64,000 nucleotides of DNA from Rachycentron canadum (lineage: Eukaryota; Chordata; Actinopteri; Carangiformes; Rachycentridae): the NCBI GenBank assembly GCA_038496675.1, contig CM076661.1, forward strand, positions 11,981,823 to 12,045,822. The letters are read 5' to 3'. The notes beneath the pieces were generated by a model. It worked only from the letters and a program-made list of their open reading frames with translations, did not search any database and was not told the DNA's origin. Below, one piece after another: positions 56,401-64,000 of the stretch; position 1 is the first letter of the stretch, and each line of letters opens with the position of its first letter. A program made the position numbers and the translations under genes.

Positions 56401-59400
56401 CTAAACTTTACCAGACCAGTTTTCAAAGCCATTTGAAAATCGCCCTACAAAGAAATTACAGCTTTATTATGTAATACATAATCAAATTCATATGATGTTT
56501 TTTTTTTTTTTTTTGCCCTCTCTGCTTATTGTTCATCTTCTACCTTTGAATTTACAAAATTAAAGCAATTTGCTTGGAAGTGGAGTATCCCTGAATGCAC
56601 CTCTAAGAAGTGTTAGAAGTGTTTTCATTATTTGACTCATTGTTTAGTTTATAACATGACAAATAGTAATGAAAAATACTGATCAGCATCTCCCAAACGC
56701 TGAGCCAACTTCTTCAAATGGCCTGACAACGTGTGCAAAACTCAAGCAAATGATAGAAAACTATTAAATAAAACAGATGTTTGAAGTCATGGAAGTGACT
56801 CTTTGGCAGTGATTATATTGCCTTTGGTTTTGCTTGATAAATGATGTAATAATTTAGCTGATTAGTGACTTTGTTTTCAGCTCCAATCCCAGGCAAGTTT
56901 AAAGTGTAGGTTCACATTTCTTCAAGTCTGTACCAAATCAATACACGTCCATACAGAATGTACAGCACTGCACTGGTTTGCATTAAAAAGGTTGAACTTG
57001 GAATTTTTTTGACTGATATGGACAAGTGACAGAATTACACCAACTGCACACATAGCATGCAAATGTACGTATGTGAGTATTTTTTTAAGGTATACTTGAA
57101 AAATTTAAAACTATCCTTTTAAATTCTCTGCAGGTTTTCACAGCATACATAAAAGAATGAAAGAGTGGCTGCATGCAAGGCAGAGAATGAGTTCAAAGAT
57201 GTTTACAAGGCTCTGTTTTGGACAGTAATTGGCATTTATGTTATGTGCATGTGTAATGTGTAGCTATGACATGCACAAACAGCAAAACCATGGGTTAATG
57301 TGATTTCTTGTTCATTAGATCCTGATGCACCAAAAGCTCTTGATGTGTTAATAAGTAAATCTGTTAATAAGTAAATCTGGCTCTCTTACAGCACTTTAAT
57401 ACTGATGATCACCCACTCATGTTCATCTCACAGTACCTCGCCTCTCCATCCTAACAAATCCATTCTCCTGCCTTCACTCGTGTAATTCGCTCATTTACCT
57501 TTTGAGATAATAATGTCTGCTCAGATTGGGATCAAACATCCCTTTATCTTCCTGCTCCATACTCGTGCTGTACAGCCACGGGCACACTGGCACAGCTCTC
57601 ACCCCACCAACAATCGCATTGTGGCACAAAAACATGCATGATCTCAGTGGGACAGGATGAAGAGGGTAACAGGGGTAAATGGAGAACAGAAGCCAAAACC
57701 CAGCAAAGGAAGGACGTTTTTTACTTGAAAAACAGAATGTTGACTTAATAAAATCTGCATGCAGATGGATGGGATGGACACATGCAGCATGAAGGGAAAT
57801 TAATAAAAACAGAGGCTCGTTTGATGTTAGTTGGAGGTGTTTTGATCCACAGTAGAGGTGACACGACTCCATCCAGTCTCCACCCCTTTCTTGGCTGTGC
57901 ATCTGTAGGTGTCGCCATCCAAACCCCAATTGACATGGCACGTGTAGAGGGATTAGGATTAAAGTCTTCACATTACCGACCATTAGCCAAGAAAAGGTGG
58001 CAGGGAGGAGGAGGAGGTGGTGGTGGGCGGGGTGACTTGTTTTCCTTAGAAGCTGAAGTTAGGAGCTGAACTGAAACTCTAGCTCAAATATTAATAATCA
58101 AACCTTTGTTTAAGACTAAATTTACCGTTATCATACAGTGATAATTCAAAATATATTTTGTGCTATGATCTTCTGTCAAGCTTAATCCCACTTGCTTTAC
58201 TTCCCCCTATAACTACTTGAAAACTCTTGCCCTTATTCCATTGTCTTTACCCATGTCTCACTTTTTTATTCCTCTCTAATCTTATCCATCAATGCCCCAT
58301 GAAAAGCCACTGTCAAGATGACCTGATATTTCCATTACTCATGAAAAACTCCAAGATCCAATGGAGAAACAGTGAGAGAGGGGAACATAAAGAAATTATG
58401 TCTCTGCCCATATTAATCTGTAACTGTAACATGTATCAGAGCAGCAATATGTTACATATTGATCTAAAAGGGATAACTCATCCACCACAGCTGGTTCATT
58501 TAAAGGCTGTTATTGATTTCCTTTAGCTGTGTAAGGGTGAGCACGCATCGCTCTCCAGTTGCTCAGTGTCACAGGATTTCTGGAGATTCCTTCTATGCTT
58601 CACTTTACTTTACTTTCTCTCTGACTTTCTCTGTTATATTTTCACCCTCATCCCTTCGTCCAACTCTCCCCCGTGCTTTGTTTGATCTTGAGCAAATGCC
58701 CTCAGTGGATCTCAGAGAGGTTTTCTGAGTTCTGTTTTTTTTTTTATCTCCAGATATTGAGCAGGGCAGTTTGGGCTTCTTTAGTCACGAATCATGCTGC
58801 CCCCAGTCCTTATCTCCCCCACTTTTTCCCTCCTTTCTCCTGATAATGCTTTGCCCTTTACTTTCTCTTTCATTCTGCAGCATAGTAAGCCATTAACTGC
58901 TAACATTTATACAGTGAGTGACAGTGTGTGCTGATTAAACACGGACATGCTACAGCTGTATTAAGTGTCTACAGCAGGTTCCACAGAAGCTTCTTCTACT
59001 GCTCTGTGGTGATCATCTAAAACAGCAGATTGTACTGCAGGAGAGTCGAGCTGTGTGTGTTTGAGATCGGTGCAAGCCAGCAGATCTGTGCCTCCCTTTT
59101 TGCCAGTTGAAAAGCGATGCCACCTACGTCATGATAAGAGTCTGGTGTCTATGTGGTGCCAGCCTTGATACTCATGTCGCACTCTCTTCATGAATTTTCT
59201 ACTGGGCATTTCATAGATGAAGACTCGATCAGCAAAGCACCATGTGCCATTATCATATATCAGATCTGATGACATACAAGGTTAGTGAGTAGACTGACAT
59301 TGCTGAATGAAACTGAGAGACCATTAGAACTATTTTGATCTTCACAATCTCCTTCCCTAACAAATGATTATATGTACAATGTATTTGGGCTGTAACTCAC

Positions 59401-61215
59401 AATTATTTTCATGATCAATTAATTATCTCATTAAATTGTCTTTTGCTCAAGTGTGTGAAAAGCAGTCCAAAACTCAAAGATATTCAAGTGTGCAAACATC
59501 TGCAGCAGTCTTTGGCATTTTTGCTTTAAAGGTGAAAGAAACAAGTAATTGAATGTCAAAATAAATTGCTGTTAATCAGTCATCTGATACGATTTAATCA
59601 ACAAACTGAAATCTCTGTATCTCATGCTTTAAAAGGCACAGGGGAGTCTCACTGGTGAGACAACACAACCTGGAAAGGCCAGTTGGCGAAGCAGATTTCT
59701 GCGTTTAACAGCTTATTAGATGGCACAGCACAGTGGTTTGTTATAACCCACAGAGAGGATTTAACAACTCTGGAAAGTTATTACATCAACTCAGTTCTCA
59801 GCTTTTTAATTGTGAGGGTTTGCTGGTTTTATTTGTCAGAGCTTCCTTATATTTCATTCTCATTTTACACTGTTTTCTGACATTTTAACAATAAACCAAT
59901 GAACCAAAAAATCAGTAATCAGTATAATCATACTAATATCAATGTAGGTAAGTTGCAGCCTTAGTCATAACATTTGAGCCTTTGTAAACATGGGAAATAT
60001 AATATATATAAATATAACCACTGTTGGAAAATATGGGTGATATTGATATTGCAAGATGTCAAATACAGTTTGTTTCTCTGAGATGTTTTTACTGTCTGCA
60101 CATTGTGTTTTATATTGTATTTTACTCAGAGGAAAGGTTAGGAGTCAATGTGCTCAGCGACTCAGTGAGCCAGCAGGCAGAAGATACCCATTGTTGTTGA
60201 AATGAGTATTTCCTCCCCCCTCTCTCTCTCTCTCACTCTCATGCTTGTCTTTTCCTCCACTGACACACATTCACACAACCTCATGCCATGGCCCACTAAA
60301 ACAATCAGGCATGTAAAACTGGAGTGTGCATTCCTGTGCTAAATATATATACTGACTGTGTGTGTATGTATCTATGAGTGTAACTCATGCTTCTGGCAGT
60401 GTGTGTGTGTGTGTCACAAGGTCAGGAGAGGAGACATGCAGGTTGCATGAGTCTTTGAACTGAATGTCATGAATGCATAAAAATATCATGAACAAGCCAG
60501 AAACAAAATCGTGTGCTCCAGCAGAAAGTCGGATGCTTTCACTGTACATGGTAACACTAACACTAAATGTGCTTAGCAGAGTGTTAAATTCTACCTGTGG
60601 GGGAGTGCGACCAGTAATAAATCACACAAGTCAGCAGAATCCCATAGAGATGCCATTATTTTTAGTCTCTGTGTGTTTCCTGATGCTATAACTAAAGCTA
60701 TTCTGTCCAGTCAGGACAAGAAAAGAAGAATCAAATTATGGACTTTTTACATATGAAGATCTTCTAAAACACTCACTTATTCAAATGGATTTCAAATTAG
60801 TATGCAAATGATTTCCATCAGAAATCATCTGAGTGCACACAGGTATGTATTCCTGCATTCATGTGTGCAGATGCATAAATCTCCCTTTTTAATCTCACAG
60901 TACGTCAGCAAACCGTTTAGGATTAATTAAAGATAAATTCAATTACTGTGACAAGTTAAGCGTCAGCTCGATTATATTTATGGTAATTATCTTCATCAGT
61001 GTATTGTCTCCAGTGGGACTGAAGTTGTGGCCCATCAGTGTGGTTGCTCCACATCTCTAAACCCTGGCCAAGATTTTATCTGGCCTGGGTTGATGTGAAC
61101 AGATATAATTAACCTCTTGGTGCCCGTGGAGCAGCTCCCAGAGGCTGCTCAGGACCCTAATTGGTCTCTTACATCTGTTGTTAATGGAAGAACCAAGTGG
61201 GAAGCCTCATCTCTC

Positions 61216-61285
<70 letters not shown>
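61216..61285. repeat. (GT)n microsatellite
   Basis: About 35 GT units with one GTTT interruption, in eml1 intron 1. Confidence 0.96.
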
Positions 61286-61286
<1 letters not shown>

Positions 61287-61937
61287 ATATTGAGCCTGTC
61301 TGTAGCAGATGGAGAAGGACAAGACAAGAGGAGAATCCCATTTGAAAATTCCATTAAAAGTCATCTTGACCTCACAGTTGCAGAGATGAGAACAAGGAGG
61401 GTGGATATAATTATTTGGTTTGTTTTCCCCTCTGCCATTGTCATTTTGAGTGATGGGTAAACGAGAATGTGCTTCTCTCAGCCCAGTAACTGCATAGAGG
61501 ATGACGGGTCCAATCACTGGGCTATGGGAAGAATTTAAATGATGGCATGAGTCTGGACCGCTCAAAAATTCAGGCAGAACTGAAAGAGAGCACAACTACA
61601 ACAGCAAGTACCAGCTCTTTTCTCAAATTAATTTAAGAAAACTTAAATTCGAAAACTTCTTGTTGCAGCCATGGCAGAAATTTGACATCGCCTGAACAGC
61701 TTGTTTTTGCAGCTTTATAAGCACATTGATAACCCACTTGGCACCCAGTGAATGATGTGTTTGCCTAACAGCTGTCTTGTGTACATATGGACAAATTATG
61801 AGACAAAAGGCCCCTGGGTTTAATAGACATCTACAAGGCTCCACACCTCTCCTACATAGGAACAAGACACCTAGACCACAAGAGTTTGTATCACCATTGT
61901 AGGTTTTATGTTGTTGTGTTGATTTTGTGTCTTTTTG

Positions 61938-62029
61938 GCCACAGTTTTTTCTCTTTGAGGTTGTTAAGTGTCTTTTTGACCTGTCAACAAGAAATGTTGA
62001 CAGGTCAAAGAGACACTTCAAACTGTGGC
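61938..62029. repeat. long inverted repeat / hairpin
   Basis: The inner arms 61966-61988 and 61996-62018 are 23 bases each and reverse-complementary except for one position (a G-U pair if transcribed from the plus strand). The loop is 7 bases (AAGAAAT). Outer arms 61938-61947 and 62020-62029 (GCCACAGTTT / AAACTGTGGC) extend the stem across an 18-base one-sided bulge. Confidence 0.85.
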
Positions 62030-63484
62030 TGTGGTGCAGTAGGCCTGTTCACTAATCTGCTTGTAGTCTGCTTAAATTGACAGCTGCCCTCAGCAACCGT
62101 CCACTGTGACCACGGCGAAAAATATAATGAGCTTCATAGCTAAACATAGCTGGATGCAGCCATCTTAGGTGTGTTTCAGCGAGATGTCAAAGCTCTGCTA
62201 ATGAAAATAGACTATATGTAGATACAGACATGGCAGATTTAGTTGAATGACATAACACCAACTAGTAAATCATCAGAAAATAACCCCTGAACATCACGGA
62301 CGTGTAGCAGTTGGAGGGCAGAATTCAAGAATAGACACCAACATACCAAAAGTGAAACACTTCTCTTCAATCTTGTTGTGTAATGATCTTGTCTGCTGCC
62401 AACAGTGCCACTGTATGTTCTCTCTCCTCCAGATGGCAGATATACGATTGGCCCATGTTCAGTCTCTGGCTCAGAGTGTCTCTGTAAGTGTGTGAGACCT
62501 TTCTCACACCAAAATGGAAATCTGGTTTCCCATAACAACACTGTTACTGGATGGAACAACAACAGTGCTCACACACATGTTGGATGGAACAAGCGTCCCG
62601 CCTCCTGTTCCTTCCTGGTTGTTTGTTACTGAGGGACAAAGCCCTGTTTTATGTGGAGAAAGGTTGAGACTGAGAAAGAGGCTTGTGTCAGAGTCTGGAG
62701 GCGCTGCCAAGCGTGACTTAGTGCTTCTGTTCTCCTCCCTAAAAGTCACAGCAATAAGAGATATGTCTTACTTAATCTGTTTATTGTTTGGATTCACTTG
62801 GTTGAACTCAGACAGAGATGTCATATAAAGTTAAGCATGCTTTTGTTGCATTTTGAGAAGAGCTTCAAAGTCACTGGTTTTGTGATCAAATTTGCTGTTG
62901 TCACAATTACATCCTTGATATATTTCTGTTGTCAGAAGGAAAGAAGTCGTAGTTAAAAGATGGCTCAGGACTTGGAAAGGCTCATTATGGGTTTAGATAC
63001 TTTACAACATGGTTGGCATCATCTTAAAAGAAAAGGCTAGCAGCATTTTTCTCTTGTGAACAAATCCCATGAAAAGACCAAAATCACCCATGTTTTAGAC
63101 CATCTACTCCCCAAATATCCCTTCCTGTCTTTATACTTTAACTGTTTGTGCAACTGTGCATCTGTCTGAGCAACTACTGAACACAAGTCACATAAGGTTA
63201 TTCAAGGTCTTGACCTTTTGTGCATGCAAGGGTTATTTTAACCAACAAGAATTAATCTCAATTTTAAAGTTTTCTTTCCACCTTCAGAGCTCTTTCATCA
63301 AAAGGTATGGCTCAAACACAGCTGTATCTTAGGTTTTTGTTCAGCTTTGATGCAGTTGTAGGAAATTGAACAGTAAACAAAGAGATTAAAAGATACATTA
63401 TTTCCTGTGAATCCTTCATGCGTGTGAAGGTAATTTGAATCCAGCCTCCAACAATGAAAACCTACCACATAGACAGGTAATGGC

Positions 63485-63900
63485 ATATCTTAAAGCTGCC
63501 GTGTGTAACTTTTAAAATATTTTTCAGTTGAAATCTGCTCCAAAACATATCATCATGTGGAGAGCTTCTGTCAAAGCCTTGCATGGGTGAGTCTCCTTGA
63601 GCAGCCTTGCAGCGGAGCAGAGAAATTTCCTTCCAACGAAACAGAGAAAACCACGGTCAGGGGTGGGAGCTCATGGCTGTCAGTCAGTATGTGAACACAC
63701 TTCTGGTCTCCTACTCCTCTCACACTGAGGTTTCAAGCTCGTTTTAGCTGCTGGAAACTGTTGCCATGTTGGACTGAAAGGCTAGAAAGCTCCTGATTCT
63801 ACAAGGATACTTTAGCTTCGGCTTTAGCATGTTGATGCTCTGCATATCGTACACTCTGAAGTTTCAACACAGTTTGGCACTAAAAGGTAACAATTCTATT
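63485..63900 (+). repeat. probable dispersed fish repeat
   Basis: Starts TAAAGCTGCCGTGTGTAACT, typical of the left end of a teleost dispersed element, and continues with no coding signal. No second copy exists in the window, so this rests on recognition alone. Confidence 0.35.
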
Positions 63901-64000
63901 GGGTTAGCAACTTAGACAAGGATGAATATTAGACAAAAAAAATATAGTCTCACTTTTTTTCCTCTCAAAGTTGATTCATTGCTAATCTCGCTTCAGGACT

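Larger units (their letters stand above)
53294..64000 (+). other. eml1 intron 1 (10.7 kb, continues past the window)
   Basis: Non-coding throughout as far as I can see. It contains a TGTTG pentanucleotide repeat (53412-53446), GT repeats, a long hairpin (61938-62029), a putative dispersed repeat (63485-63900), and low-repeat blocks around 60880-61600 that read like candidate conserved non-coding elements. A very long first intron is usual for EML1. Confidence 0.7.

Overview
This window is genomic DNA of a teleost fish, probably a percomorph. The genes are intron-rich vertebrate genes with short introns. Long (GT)n/(CA)n tracts are abundant, and several dispersed repeats typical of spiny-rayed fish are present. 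I reconstructed five complete or nearly complete genes and one first exon by joining exons with consistent reading phase and splice sites.

Left part (1-10.9 kb): the 5' half of ccdc32 (minus, running off the left edge) lies head to head with pcmtl (plus, protein-L-isoaspartate methyltransferase, 249 aa), over a shared CCAAT/ETS-like promoter. Next is rpusd2 (plus, RluA-type pseudouridine synthase, 592 aa), which converges on disp2. Middle (10.9-33.2 kb): disp2 (minus, 10 coding exons, 1496 aa, Dispatched/RND family) lies head to head with a pkdcc paralogue (plus, 7 coding exons, 497 aa, secreted vertebrate lonesome kinase). About 3 kb separates their start codons. Right part (33.2-64 kb): an approximately 20 kb stretch without recognisable genes, carrying microsatellites and old repeats, leads to the first coding exon of eml1 (plus, 53227-53293). 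The last 10.7 kb is eml1 intron 1.

The genes do not form a pathway. ccdc32, rpusd2 and disp2 are the human 15q15.1 neighbourhood. pkdcc beside an EML gene recalls human PKDCC-EML4 at 2p21, but the EML here is of the EML1 type, so the window looks like a duplicated (ohnologous) block. No novel protein system was found. The points most worth checking are: paired upstream/downstream start codons in both pcmtl and rpusd2; a GC-AG intron in pcmtl; replacement of the transport aspartates in TM4 of Disp2 by Asn-Gln; a 30-nt microexon in disp2; a long near-perfect hairpin at 61.94-62.03 kb in eml1 intron 1; a polypyrimidine tract upstream of eml1; and two single-N positions inside GT repeats that look like assembly joins.
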